Below, piece by piece: positions 7,775 to 17,939 of a DNA stretch of 64,000 bases; within the stretch, counting starts at the first letter, position 1, and every line of letters starts with the position of its first letter. The stretch lies in NCBI RefSeq assembly GCF_017115165.1, contig NZ_JABXKF010000021.1, positions 1 through 64,000 on the forward strand, read 5' to 3'. Under the pieces are notes generated by a model. That model saw nothing but the letters and a program-made list of their open reading frames with translations, had not been told where the DNA came from and ran no database searches. The position numbers and the translations under genes are program-made. The DNA comes from Nostoc sp. LPT (GTDB lineage Bacteria; Cyanobacteriota; Cyanobacteriia; Cyanobacteriales; Nostocaceae).

Positions 7775-8767
7775 CTAGCTTTTTCTTAAATGATACTTTT
7801 GAAAATACTGACGGCGGGCGGAATGTCGCAAATAGTGATAAATGCCCCACGCTAAAACTCCGAAAAAGAGATTTAGTAAAAAGCGACTAACTATAAACGA
7901 CAAAATATCAGTGTCAAAAAGCTTCGACGGACTCAAAGGACTAACAGTCCTGACTAAGAGAAACAGCCCGAAAATAGCATTTCCACCTAGCACGAGGGCA
8001 AACAACACTAAACTCCTCTGCCAGTAACGGCGCTGGGGTGTACGGCCTGAAATCATGGTAATTACAGGTTTACCTTGCACTTTTCGCAGTAATTGTTCCA
8101 GTCGCCAAAACATCCACAACAAAAACGGGAATAAACCATAACTCAGGAAACGTAGGGGTAATGAGTAACCCCAAGCACTAGATAAAATATTAACTAAAGC
8201 ATGACAGATTACAGAATTTAGCCAAGCCCTAAAAATAAACTTATTGTCTCTATTTAAGCGATTTTTAGAGGAAATATAGATTCCTAAAGCATATCCCCAA
8301 GGTGCAGAGAACATAGCATGGACTGGCGTGCCGATAGTACGTTCAAAAATTGATGCTGTACCGTGGAAAAGGTAAATCCAGTTCTCTTCGGCAGTAAATC
8401 CAAGGGCAACGGCTATGGTGAACAGGAAAACCGTAGAGTGAAGTAATCGATACTTGCGTCGCAGATAGTAGGTTGGGACAACAACCGCAGCCAACTTGCA
8501 GCCTTCTTCTATTGGGCCTATTTCCACAAGCTGCCGCAAGGCTGTACCAAGAAGAGATTGCTTAATCTGATGCCAGTCTACAAAAGAGTTCGCTACAATT
8601 TCAAAATTCCATTCGAGTCTAAGGGCTAAAAAACCAGATATTGCCCCAATGATAAAGAACATCAGTAACTTTAACAAAGGTGGGGCAAATGGCACTCGAT
8701 AGTAGTAGTAGGCTAGTAGCAGCAAGGGTGGTATTGCTGCCCACAACACTAGAAAGAAATCAACCAC
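7775..8767 (-). CDS. PrsW-like intramembrane metalloprotease
   Basis: 330 residues with about eight membrane segments. Motifs of the PrsW/CAAX-protease-like family are present: GPIEEGCK, GFTAEEN, HAMFSAPWGYALG and CHALVNILS, giving the two glutamates and two histidines of the active site. PrsW cleaves anti-sigma factors in Bacillus; the substrate here is unknown. It starts at a GTG that overlaps the last eight bases of the upstream methyltransferase, so the two are translationally coupled. Confidence 0.85.
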   Translation of the reverse strand: MVDFFLVLWAAIPPLLLLAYYYYRVPFAPPLLKLLMFFIIGAISGFLALRLEWNFEIVANSFVDWHQIKQSLLGTALRQLVEIGPIEEGCKLAAVVVPTYYLRRKYRLLHSTVFLFTIAVALGFTAEENWIYLFHGTASIFERTIGTPVHAMFSAPWGYALGIYISSKNRLNRDNKFIFRAWLNSVICHALVNILSSAWGYSLPLRFLSYGLFPFLLWMFWRLEQLLRKVQGKPVITMISGRTPQRRYWQRSLVLFALVLGGNAIFGLFLLVRTVSPLSPSKLFDTDILSFIVSRFLLNLFFGVLAWGIYHYLRHSARRQYFQKYHLRKS

Positions 8768-9683
8768 TCACCTGAGCGATCGCTGTACGGTGACGGTGGG
8801 TATTGTTGGTAATAGTCGGAGTTTGGAAACCCGCCTCAACAATAGCCTGCTCAATGTCTAAAGCAAAATATTCATCTAAATAAGGTTCAGTACTTTTGAG
8901 CAAAGTCAAAATGTAGGCTGGCATTTTCTTGTAAACTTCAGATTTGGGATTCATATCCATGATTGCCAAGTAGCCACCCGGACGCAGCACGCGCCGTACT
9001 TCAGCTAAAATCTGTCGGGTTGCTGATTGGGGTAATTCGTGGCACATCAAAAAAATGGAAACTAAATCAAACGAGGCATCAGGTAGCCCGGTAGATTCCG
9101 CTTGGGCATGAAGCCAATTAATTTTAGCTTGACGTTGCCCAGCGCGGTAATTGGCAACAGCTAAAAAGTAAGGAGATAAGTCTAAGCCTGTAATTTTGGC
9201 ATGGGGATAAACTGCTTGTAGGGCAAAACTACTCAGGCCAACACTACACCCTACATCTAAAATGTCTTGCGGCTCATTGTGGATTTGACTTTTCAGGATA
9301 TTGTGGTAACTTTGGCGCAGCATAGGATCGCCTTGCGCTTCTTTAGCGCCCTGCCAAATCTTGGCGTGGACAGCGTAAGCAGCAGGTTCTACCTCAAAAG
9401 CGGCTTGCCAACTGAGATTTCCGGTTTCGTAGGCATGGAATGAGGTGACGTAGTATTCTGGGTAGGAAAGCTGAGGATTTTCTACTTGAGCTAGATCGGT
9501 CTTCCAATCACGCGCTTGTAGTGTTTCGACTTCTTGCGTCCAAGGCACACCAATTCTCTCAGCACGTTTAATCATCATTTGTCTAGCTTGATGCTTGGCT
9601 AGGTTAGCTAAAGGCTGGATTGCCAGTATGCCATTTACCAAACGGGAAGCTAAACCAGGATTAGTGTTTACAGCAGCGGTCAT
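8760..9683 (-). CDS. Class I SAM-dependent methyltransferase
   Basis: 307 residues. A helical N-terminal extension of about 125 residues precedes a Rossmann methyltransferase domain with motif I LDVGCSVGLSS, motif II ITGLDLSP, and post-motifs FDLVSIFLMCHELP and VLRPGGYLAIMDMNP, as in UbiE/MenG-like enzymes. The long N-terminal part is seen in cyanobacterial homologues but gives no clue to the substrate. It overlaps the PrsW-like gene and probably shares an mRNA with it. Confidence 0.88.
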   Translation of the reverse strand: MTAAVNTNPGLASRLVNGILAIQPLANLAKHQARQMMIKRAERIGVPWTQEVETLQARDWKTDLAQVENPQLSYPEYYVTSFHAYETGNLSWQAAFEVEPAAYAVHAKIWQGAKEAQGDPMLRQSYHNILKSQIHNEPQDILDVGCSVGLSSFALQAVYPHAKITGLDLSPYFLAVANYRAGQRQAKINWLHAQAESTGLPDASFDLVSIFLMCHELPQSATRQILAEVRRVLRPGGYLAIMDMNPKSEVYKKMPAYILTLLKSTEPYLDEYFALDIEQAIVEAGFQTPTITNNTHRHRTAIAQVSG

Positions 9684-9862
9684 AAATCAGTTTGCATTTA
9701 ACAGCTTTTTCTACTTATGACATAGTTGCTAGAGGCCAGTCTAGATGCAAATTGAAAAACATTCTGGGGAATAGGGAGATGAAGGAGCAGGGGAGCAGGG
9801 GAGAAGTTGCAGTAAGTTTTTCCCTCTACGCCTTTGCACCTCTGCCTCTTCTGCCCCATCCC

Positions 9863-11539
9863 CTACTTTGCAGCAGGCTTGAGAGCTAACAACACCTCTA
9901 ATTCACTGGTGGATTTATTGGGGCTAATAGCGGTAAAACCAAGACCACGAATGGAATTTAGGATGGTGATGGTATCGGCGTTAGATGATACAAAACTATT
10001 GATCAGGGGCACAGTTTTAGTTTTATCCATATCTAGGTAGAAATAGCCGCCGTTGGGCTTTTGCAAAGAACCAGTCACGGCTTTGAAAGCGTCGCTAGTG
10101 TCGAGAGATGAATTCTTGCGATCGCTAACTGCGTCAGCAATTGGCCCACCAAGAGCTATAAATACAGTATCTTGATCTAGCCAACCATGTGCCAATAAAG
10201 CTCCTTGTCGGGGAATTTGCCATTCAGTTACATCTTTACCACCAATATTTCTATTGGCGACGTTGATTTGTTGGGTTTTGGCAAGGGTATCCAATTTTGT
10301 TAAGGTGGCTTCGGCAGTTTTGCGATCGCTAGTATCAAATACTAAAGCACCTCCAAAACCAACACTCGCTAATACCCCTTGATTTGATGGAATCGCACCA
10401 AAGGCAAATTCCCCATTCATCCAGCCAAAAATATCCTTATCTAAGTCTAGATTGGCAAATTTCAGTTGTCCTCGCGCTTGTTCTAGAGCTTGTTTCATTT
10501 CTGGATAATCTTTTGACTGCTCTACCAGCACTTCCCAACCACGGCTAATGCCATTTCCGCTAATCAGAGCAAAGGTATCAGCAGGAAATTGCCCGACTAT
10601 ATTCCCAGGACTTGATTGATACTGAAATTTATTTAATTGCGGATCTAAATTAGCTATCGCTTTTACCCGCACTCCCGCATCATCAACACCAACACCCGCT
10701 ACCACAGATTTTATCTGCTTCAGTTGTGTCAGGGTTTGTGGGGGTAACTGCTTTGCCTGCGGATTTCCAGCGGTTAATTGCTGTATCATCCCGGCATAGT
10801 CTGGTACATAAATTTGGGCGAGGCTGTTTCTAACATCCACTCCTTTAAGAATGCTGCTAGCACCTTCTTTACTGGCAAAAGAAGACTGTCCCTTAAACGT
10901 ATCAATTGCTTTTTCTACAGCTTGCTTTTCGGGGGCTAATACCAACTGACTATCATTTAAAACTACGCTATACGTCGGCTTGCCATTTTGTGTAGTTTCG
11001 ACAATTTTTTGACCTTGATAGTCAGATTCCTGTAATTTCACTCCTTTTTGTGACTTCAATTTGTTAGCAAAATTCAAGGCGCTGAGTTTGTCCTTGATTC
11101 CCACCACTATCAGGATATTGGATTCCTGCTGTAAATTTGTTGGTACATTAGTTGTCCCAGAGGGTACCTTTAACTGTGCTGGTTTGACAGGATTTGGTGG
11201 CAATACAGCAATCATCACACCATCAGCCCAAGGCTTTATGTCTTTTTCATAAGAAACGTTACTGTCACTGAACATTTGCTGATTGAAATCTTCCAGACCT
11301 TTCGCCACTAACTTTTGTGCTTCTGGAGTGCCAAACTGCTGTAATTTTGCCCAGGCTTGAGAGTCAGTAGTAATATAAGTTGCCATCAGTGCTGTTGAAG
11401 GAACTACTTTAGCACTGCCTAGAGCGTCCGAACTACCTCCTGATGGGCCTTTAAAGTACGTATAAGCAGCTATACTTCCGGCGACAACGACAGCAGCACC
11501 AACAGCAGGAATGAGAAATTTTGATTTACTTTCAGGCAT
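9863..11539 (-). CDS. DUF3352 family protein, membrane-anchored
   Basis: 558 residues with a single N-terminal membrane anchor (LIPAVGAAVVVAGSIAAYTYF), then a large extracytoplasmic region typical of the cyanobacterial DUF3352 family (PADTFALISG-type motif, repeated segments such as FANLDLDKDIFGWMNGEFAFG). Function is unknown. GAGG upstream of the ATG supports the start. The tail is followed by G-rich short tandem repeats (9780-9805). Confidence 0.82.
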   Translation of the reverse strand: MPESKSKFLIPAVGAAVVVAGSIAAYTYFKGPSGGSSDALGSAKVVPSTALMATYITTDSQAWAKLQQFGTPEAQKLVAKGLEDFNQQMFSDSNVSYEKDIKPWADGVMIAVLPPNPVKPAQLKVPSGTTNVPTNLQQESNILIVVGIKDKLSALNFANKLKSQKGVKLQESDYQGQKIVETTQNGKPTYSVVLNDSQLVLAPEKQAVEKAIDTFKGQSSFASKEGASSILKGVDVRNSLAQIYVPDYAGMIQQLTAGNPQAKQLPPQTLTQLKQIKSVVAGVGVDDAGVRVKAIANLDPQLNKFQYQSSPGNIVGQFPADTFALISGNGISRGWEVLVEQSKDYPEMKQALEQARGQLKFANLDLDKDIFGWMNGEFAFGAIPSNQGVLASVGFGGALVFDTSDRKTAEATLTKLDTLAKTQQINVANRNIGGKDVTEWQIPRQGALLAHGWLDQDTVFIALGGPIADAVSDRKNSSLDTSDAFKAVTGSLQKPNGGYFYLDMDKTKTVPLINSFVSSNADTITILNSIRGLGFTAISPNKSTSELEVLLALKPAAK

Positions 11540-11890
11540 TTTGTTATCCTCTTTTGCTCAGATTGTCACCGAGATTTATACAAGTGTCACTGTAGAGTTT
11601 TCGGATTTATTAGTAATTTCCGCTAATCCATCGCTACTGGAGTTTAGACTAACCCATGAATAAAAGATTTAGCAGCACACTCGTTGACAAACTGCACATC
11701 TACCTCCTCCTTGCTGAAAATTGTTGCTTTTGATATGCATCATTAATTTAATCTTAATAAGAAAAATTCTCAATTAGAGGTGATATTCAATCAGCAAATA
11801 TCCAACTTCAAAGTGATTTTTCACTACAAATGGTGTTTCTGCAAATTAAATACATAGCAATCCTATCTGATTTGTAAAAATTGCAAGGCT

Positions 11891-11925
11891 AAGATTCCTG
11901 ACTTCTCTAAAAAGTTGGGAATCTT
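11891..11925 (+). repeat. Dispersed fold-back repeat (AAGATTCC ... GGAATCTT)
   Basis: A 14-bp stem with two wobbles and loop CTCTAAA. A sister copy, AAGATCCCCGACTTCT ... TCGGGGATCTT, lies at 15403-15437, so this is a dispersed palindrome family. The surrounding 11540-12450 gap has no gene I can support. Confidence 0.65.
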
Positions 11926-12453
11926 GTTGTTTACGAATGATTTAGGATTGCTATAGCACTTGGATCTCGTAGTCCATCTATGCAGCAAACAAGCTAGCGA
12001 TTGCCGATTTGTCAAAAGAGTTAAGAGGATTTGGGAAGCGCAACGTCAATCTACAAGCGTAACCTGCGATCAACTTTTACGGTCACTCGCCATTATGGGA
12101 GTTTTTACGGAGACAGAAATCTGTTATTGTACTCTCACACAACTGGTATGCTGCATTTAGTTTCAACTCCAGTTAGTATTTACTGATAAAATTAGTAATC
12201 TTACAAATTGGCGGTCTAAAATTACTCTCAAAAATACTTCAACCAGATGAGGGGCGAATCTGCAAATAATATGCTGTTCATCTTAAACAAAAGAACGTGT
12301 TCAGCAGCAAGCTATCCTAAAGTTATAAAAATAATTAGGAGTATTTGTACTTAATGAGAATCTATCGAGGTGCAAGAGACTCTTGACTCAATGCTAAAAA
12401 AGTGCAAAACATCAGAAAAAGTAAATGCGGGAGGGATATGGAAAAAACCCAAG

Positions 12454-12526
12454 GATCGGTAGCCGATCTGCGGAAGTTCGGGTGAGATTAATTTTAATCT
12501 CCTAATCCCAAAGGGAAGTTCTCACC
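12454..12526 (+). promoter_or_regulatory. Structured leader with two exclusive hairpins before the aminopeptidase gene
   Basis: GATCGG (12454-12459) pairs with CCGATC (12463-12468). Then GAGATTAA (12484-12491) pairs perfectly with TTAATCTC (12494-12501). GGTGAGA (12481-12487) can instead pair with TCTCACC (12520-12526). The last two stems share bases 12484-12487 and cannot form together, as in an attenuator or riboswitch. It lies about 105 bases before the start codon. No known riboswitch family is recognised. Confidence 0.4.
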
Positions 12527-12631
12527 TCCATAATGCCCTGTTGATTTGGAAAATACATCAAACACCGCTATTTTTCTTAACTACATCCAACCAAGCCAGA
12601 CTTTTCAGGATTACAAGGTCAGTAAGCATCA

Positions 12632-15253
12632 ATGTCGCAGTCTTTTTTTGATACAGATAATAACGGACACAAACCTTTTGAGTTACCGGGAGCAAGACCA
12701 CACTATAACCCCGATCGCCCCGGACAGGTAGAGCATATTTTCCTCGATCTTAGCTTGGATATTCCCAAGCAAAGCTATCAAGGCAGTTGTAGCATTCGCC
12801 TCTTGCCAATCCGTAATGGTATTGATCGTTTGACTTTGGATGCTGTCAACCTAAATATCGAGTCTGTGCAGGTGGACGAAGTGCCACAAAATTTTGACTA
12901 TAACGGGGAACAGCTTTCCATCCAACTTTCTCAGGCAACCCAGATTGGTCAACCCTTGCTGATTGCGATCGCTTACTCGGTAACAAAACCGCAACGCGGT
13001 ATTTATTTTATTCAACCAGATAAGCACTACCCAAACAAACCTACTCAAGTTTGGACTCAGGGAGAAGACGAAGACTCTCGCTTTTGGTTCCCCTGCTTTG
13101 ACTATCCAGGACAACTGTCTATTTCGGAAATTCGTGTCCGCGTTCCCAACCCTCTCGTGGCGATTTCCAATGGCGAATTAATTGACACCACAGAAGATGG
13201 TGATTACAAAATCTACCATTGGTCACAGCAACAAGTTCATCCTACCTACTTGATGACTTTGGCAATAGGTGACTTTGCCGAAATTCAGGATGAATGGAAT
13301 GGTAAACCAGTTACCTACTACGTAGAAAAGGGACGGGAGGAAGATGCTAAACGCAGCATGGGCAAAACTCCCCGCATGATCGAATTTTTGAGCCAAAAGT
13401 ATGGTTATCCATATCCTTTTCCGAAATATGCCCAAGTTTGCGTTGATGACTTCATCTTTGGCGGTATGGAAAATACCTCCACAACACTGTTAACAGACAG
13501 ATGTTTACTGGATGAACGCGCTGCCTTAGATAACCGTAACACTGAAGCTTTAGTCGTTCACGAACTCGCGCACCAGTGGTTTGGCGATTTGGTGGTGATT
13601 AAGCATTGGTCTCATGCTTGGATTAAAGAAGGGATGGCTTCTTACTCTGAGGTGATGTGGACAGAACAGGAATATAGTCTAGAAGAAGCAGCTTACTATC
13701 GTTTATTGGAAGCTCGTCGTTACTTAAGTGAAGATAGCAGCCGTTATCGCCGTCCAATGGTAACGCACGTTTACCGAGAAGCTATTGAACTTTACGATCG
13801 CCACATCTACGAAAAAGGATCTTGTGTTTATCACATGATTCGGGCCCAATTGGGAGATGAGTTGTTTTGGCAGGCAATCCAAACATTTGTCCAAGATAAT
13901 GCTCATAAAACCGTAGAAACAGTAGACTTACTTAGGGCGATTGAAAAGGCAACCGGACGTAATCTTTTGTTCCTCTTTGACCAATACGTTTATCGTGGTG
14001 GTCATCCCGATTTTAAAGTAGCTTACTCTTGGGATGGGGATACTAATTTAGCAAAAATTACAGTAATTCAAACCCAAGCTGCTGAAGGTACAAATGGCAG
14101 TAAGGATTTGTTTGATTTAAAAATAGCTATTGGTTTTGGCTACACCCAACAGGAAGAAGTCAGGAGTAATGGAAAACTCAGCACTTCATTCTCAGCACTC
14201 AAAACTTTCACCGTTCGGGTAAATGAACGCGAACAAAGCTTCTACTTTCCCCTAGAGAATAAGCCGCAATTTATCAACTTTGATGTTGGAAATAATTACT
14301 TAAAAACAGTTGCATTGGAATATCCAATCGCAGAGTTAAAAGCACAGTTAGAATTTGATCCCGACCCGATTTCGCGTAGTTATGCAGCAGCAGCTTTGGC
14401 GAAAAAAGGTGGGCTAGAAGCTATCATTGCACTGTCTGCATCGCTAAAAAATGACCCATTGTGGGGTGTGCGTGTGGAAGTGGCAAAACAACTAGCCCAA
14501 ATCAATTTAGATCAAGCCTTTGATGGCTTAATTGCTGGGTTAAAAGATAAAAATGCTTATGTGCGACGAGCTGTAGTGGAAGCACTTACTCAATTCAAAA
14601 CTGCTGAAAGCTATAAAGCTGTGAGAGGGTTAGTGCAAAAGGGCGATCCCAGTTATTATGTGGAAGCAGCAGCTTCTCGTGTTATCGGGGCGATCGCATC
14701 GGCAAACTCGGAAGAAAAACCCAAGGAAGACAAAGTATTAAAGCTGCTGAAATCCGTTTTAGAAGAAAAAGCAGGTTGGAATGAAGTCGTGCGGAGTGGG
14801 GCAGTTGCTGGTTTAGCTGAATTCAAAACTTCGGAAGCAGCTTTAAATCTACTGATCGAATACACCAAACTTGGTGTAGCACAACCACTACGTTTAGCCA
14901 CAATTCGCGCTTTAGGAAAGATTTCTGTAGGTCAAAGTCCGGCTAATTTGGAACGGATTTTAGAAAAATTAACAGAACTAGCTAAAGAAACCTTCTTTTT
15001 AACTCAAGTAGCCGTAGCCGCAGCATTAGGACAAATGGAAACACCCAAAGCAGTAGGGATTTTACGATCGCTAGTTGACCAAACAGCCGATGGGCGTGTA
15101 CGTCGCTATGCTGAAGAAGAAATTTCCAAGGTACAAAAGAACATTGGTTCAGAACAAACCCTGCGTCAACTGCGTGAAGATTTCGACCAACTCAAACAAC
15201 AAAACCAGGAATTGAGAAGCCGTTTAGAAAACTTGGAGGCCAAATCTAAATAG
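12632..15253 (+). CDS. M1 family aminopeptidase with HEAT repeats
   Basis: 873 residues. GGMEN (277-281) recognises the substrate amino terminus; HELAH (310-314) plus E333 forms the zinc site with the exact 18-residue gap of M1 enzymes. The N-terminal beta domain binds the peptide; about residues 560-840 form HEAT-type helical repeats, and a coiled coil (FDQLKQQNQELRSRLENLEAKS) ends the protein. It resembles TAF2/cold-active M1 peptidases of cyanobacteria and likely removes N-terminal residues in the cytoplasm. ATG 12632 places the conserved N-domain just after the start. Confidence 0.92.
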   Translation: MSQSFFDTDNNGHKPFELPGARPHYNPDRPGQVEHIFLDLSLDIPKQSYQGSCSIRLLPIRNGIDRLTLDAVNLNIESVQVDEVPQNFDYNGEQLSIQLSQATQIGQPLLIAIAYSVTKPQRGIYFIQPDKHYPNKPTQVWTQGEDEDSRFWFPCFDYPGQLSISEIRVRVPNPLVAISNGELIDTTEDGDYKIYHWSQQQVHPTYLMTLAIGDFAEIQDEWNGKPVTYYVEKGREEDAKRSMGKTPRMIEFLSQKYGYPYPFPKYAQVCVDDFIFGGMENTSTTLLTDRCLLDERAALDNRNTEALVVHELAHQWFGDLVVIKHWSHAWIKEGMASYSEVMWTEQEYSLEEAAYYRLLEARRYLSEDSSRYRRPMVTHVYREAIELYDRHIYEKGSCVYHMIRAQLGDELFWQAIQTFVQDNAHKTVETVDLLRAIEKATGRNLLFLFDQYVYRGGHPDFKVAYSWDGDTNLAKITVIQTQAAEGTNGSKDLFDLKIAIGFGYTQQEEVRSNGKLSTSFSALKTFTVRVNEREQSFYFPLENKPQFINFDVGNNYLKTVALEYPIAELKAQLEFDPDPISRSYAAAALAKKGGLEAIIALSASLKNDPLWGVRVEVAKQLAQINLDQAFDGLIAGLKDKNAYVRRAVVEALTQFKTAESYKAVRGLVQKGDPSYYVEAAASRVIGAIASANSEEKPKEDKVLKLLKSVLEEKAGWNEVVRSGAVAGLAEFKTSEAALNLLIEYTKLGVAQPLRLATIRALGKISVGQSPANLERILEKLTELAKETFFLTQVAVAAALGQMETPKAVGILRSLVDQTADGRVRRYAEEEISKVQKNIGSEQTLRQLREDFDQLKQQNQELRSRLENLEAKSK

Positions 15254-15402
15254 CACTACATGACAATTAAAAGCAGGTAATTGGTAATTGTGGCAAAGCT
15301 ATTAACAATTACCAAGGTTTTAGTTGATACTGTAATTTTATTGTGGACACATAAAATATTTGATTTTCCACTTAAATCACAGGTATAAATAAACATAGTA
15401 CC

Positions 15403-15437
15403 AAGATCCCCGACTTCTAAGAGAATTCGGGGATCTT
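15403..15437 (+). repeat. Fold-back repeat, possible bidirectional terminator
   Basis: A 16-bp stem with one mismatch (AAGATCCCCGACTTCT against AGAATTCGGGGATCTT) and a 3-base loop. It belongs to the family seen at 11891. Further into the 15254-15752 gap are two imperfect copies of TTAAGAAAAGATAAA about 60 bases apart (15508 and 15568). Confidence 0.7.
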
Positions 15438-15752
15438 TATATTGTAAGCGGTTACTGAGTTTCAATTTGCATATATAGATACATGTTTATATTTATATAA
15501 ATTAAAGTTAAGAAAAGATAAAATCATCTAAAAGTTGGATAAGTAGTTGTAGTTTTATAAAGTATAATTAAGAAAAAGATAAACAAATCTAGGCAGTAAC
15601 AGATGCTAAAATCGCCTCGAACACTATCTCCAAAGGGTAAGTTCTAGTTGTTTTAGATAAAAGACTACCGCTATTCTGAATTTGCAACTAAGTTGTGAGT
15701 CAGGAGAAAAATAATCATTGTAAATTTTTCAGTTGAAGAGGCAAAAAAAGGC

Positions 15753-17477
15753 GTGGGTCAGTATCAACCTGCTCAACTAAAACTCTATAATCCAGATGCG
15801 ATCGCTCGCTACTATAGTTACCGTCCCTGGTTAGCCTGGGGACGACTGCTGAGAATTATCTCCTCCTTTGTAGGATTTATATTCAGTCTGAAGTGGGACG
15901 AGTGGCAAGATCGAGTTGAGCAGAACAAGGGTAAACGAGCTATCCAGTTGCGAGAGATGCTCACTCGCCTCGGCCCGACTTTTATTAAAGTTGGTCAAGC
16001 CCTCTCCACCAGACCTGACCTGATACGCAAAGATTTTCTAGAAGAACTGATCAAGTTACAAGACCAGTTACCACCTTTCGATAATGCGATCGCTTACCAG
16101 ATTATTGAAAGTGAACTAGACCGTCCTATTAGCGAATGCTTTAGCGAACTGTCACCTAACCCAGTCGCTGCTGCTAGCTTGGGTCAAGTATATCGGGGTC
16201 GGCTGGTTAGCGGTGAAGAAGTCGCCGTAAAAGTGCAACGCCCCAACTTACATCCGGTAATTACACGCGACCTATACCTAATGCGTTGGGCAGCAGGTTG
16301 GCTAGCTCCTTGGTTGCCTTTAAATCTCGGTCACGACCTAACTTTAATAGTGGACGAGTTTGGCATAAAATTATTTGAAGAAATTGACTATATTAATGAA
16401 GGTCGCAACGCTGAGAAATTTGCTAGTAACTTCCGCAACGACCTACAAGTAAAAGTTCCAGGTATTTACTGGCGTTATACCAATACCCACGTTTTAACCC
16501 TAGAATGGATTGACGGCTTTAAGCTGACAGATACTCAACACATCCGCGCAGCAGGTTTAGACCCAGAAGCGATCATCCAAATTGGCGTTACATCAGGATT
16601 GCAACAACTTTTAGAATATGGCTTCTTCCATGCTGACCCTCATCCCGGCAATTTGTTTGCTGTAACCGATGGTCGTATGGCTTATATTGACTTCGGCATG
16701 ATGGATCAGTTGGAAGAAAGCACCAAAGAAACACTGGTAGATGCGCTAGTGCATTTGGTGAATAAAGACTATACCGACTTAGCCGAAGACTTTGTAAAAT
16801 TAGGGTTTCTGACTCCAGATACGAATATTTGTCCGATAGTGCCAGCATTAGAAGCAGTGCTAGGGAACGCTATTGGCAAAAATGTCAAGGATTTTAACTT
16901 CAAAACTATTACCGATGAGTTTTCGGAACTGATGTACGAATATCCTTTCCGAGTTCCGGCAAAGTTTGCTTTGATTATTCGTTCCCTAGTTACTCAAGAA
17001 GGTATTGCCCTTAGCCTCAACCCGAATTTCAAAATTGTTGAAGTGGGTTATCCCTATATAGCGCGGCGGTTGCTGACAGGGGAATCGCCGGCATTACGGC
17101 GACGATTATTGAATGTGTTGTTCAAAGATGGTAAATTTCAGTGGCAGCGGTTAGAAAATTTGATTGCGATCGCTCGTACCGATAACAACTTTGATGTATT
17201 GCCCACAGCGCAGATGGGGTTCCAATACTTAATGTCCGAAGAAGGCAAGTTTCTCCGGCGACAGTTGGTGCTTGCTCTTACCGAAGATGACCGCCTGCAT
17301 ACCGAAGATGTCCAACGCCTGTGGAACCTGGTTAAAGATGACTTAAAACCGGATCGTTTATTAAATGTAGCGATCGGGATTTTAACACAATTATCCAGAG
17401 AAGGTGCAGCCGCTATCCTCCCAAAAGCGACATTACTTGGGTCTTTTGCTGAGAACCAGTCAACAAATAAAAAGTAA
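15753..17477 (+). CDS. ABC1/UbiB (AarF) family atypical kinase
   Basis: 574 residues, starting at GTG. The family-specific KxGQ motif (KVGQALSTRPDLI), the Ala-rich nucleotide loop (AAASLGQVYRG), VKVQRP, HADPHPGN and DFGMM are all present, so the atypical kinase fold is complete. These proteins support prenylquinone synthesis and stability; in cyanobacteria and plastids that means plastoquinone and tocopherol membranes. A small membrane-protein gene follows after 29 bases. Confidence 0.93.
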   Translation: MGQYQPAQLKLYNPDAIARYYSYRPWLAWGRLLRIISSFVGFIFSLKWDEWQDRVEQNKGKRAIQLREMLTRLGPTFIKVGQALSTRPDLIRKDFLEELIKLQDQLPPFDNAIAYQIIESELDRPISECFSELSPNPVAAASLGQVYRGRLVSGEEVAVKVQRPNLHPVITRDLYLMRWAAGWLAPWLPLNLGHDLTLIVDEFGIKLFEEIDYINEGRNAEKFASNFRNDLQVKVPGIYWRYTNTHVLTLEWIDGFKLTDTQHIRAAGLDPEAIIQIGVTSGLQQLLEYGFFHADPHPGNLFAVTDGRMAYIDFGMMDQLEESTKETLVDALVHLVNKDYTDLAEDFVKLGFLTPDTNICPIVPALEAVLGNAIGKNVKDFNFKTITDEFSELMYEYPFRVPAKFALIIRSLVTQEGIALSLNPNFKIVEVGYPYIARRLLTGESPALRRRLLNVLFKDGKFQWQRLENLIAIARTDNNFDVLPTAQMGFQYLMSEEGKFLRRQLVLALTEDDRLHTEDVQRLWNLVKDDLKPDRLLNVAIGILTQLSREGAAAILPKATLLGSFAENQSTNKK

Positions 17478-17506
17478 AAAATCTTTAATAGAAATTAGGA
17501 GTTTTC

Positions 17507-17881
17507 ATGTACTATTTTCCTCTGCAACCGCCTTATTTTCTTTTACTTGTTGGCTTTTTGACTGCATTAACATCTGGTTTGGCATTATCTGGCACTTTGA
17601 AAGTAATTGTGCAGAACTGGCCAAGCGAACGAGCAGAAAATACTCAGCCACGTTCCTCACTGAAACAATTACTTGTACCATTTATCGGTATAACAGGCGG
17701 TACTTGTCTATTTATGTCTTCAGGTTTAGAGATATTTGGCTTTCCCTCATCCTTGGCTTTAGGAGTCGGTCTACCAATTAGTCTGTTTACTTGTTTGCTA
17801 GTTTGGTTGCAGTTGGGAAGTATGATGACCTTTATAGAACGCGAAGGTATGCAATCTTTAGATTTAGATTCTTTTTCTTAG
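17507..17881 (+). CDS. Small hypothetical membrane protein
   Basis: 124 residues with three hydrophobic segments: about 9-33, 54-75 and 81-103. AGGAG lies just before the ATG. I do not recognise the family. It follows the ABC1 kinase closely on the same strand and is probably cotranscribed. Confidence 0.75.
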   Translation: MYYFPLQPPYFLLLVGFLTALTSGLALSGTLKVIVQNWPSERAENTQPRSSLKQLLVPFIGITGGTCLFMSSGLEIFGFPSSLALGVGLPISLFTCLLVWLQLGSMMTFIEREGMQSLDLDSFS

Positions 17882-17939
17882 GAAAGAGTAGGAAATTAAT
17901 AATTTAAAATTCCAGAGAGTCTGAACCTCTCTTGAATGT

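Noticed and set aside
11960..12160. 66-codon open frame in the gap before the aminopeptidase
   Set aside because: Cysteine-rich with no domain, no ribosome-binding site, and overlaps sequence that looks non-coding.
17404..17781. 125-codon frame overlapping the ABC1 kinase end
   Set aside because: Overlaps both real genes out of frame; no coding signature.
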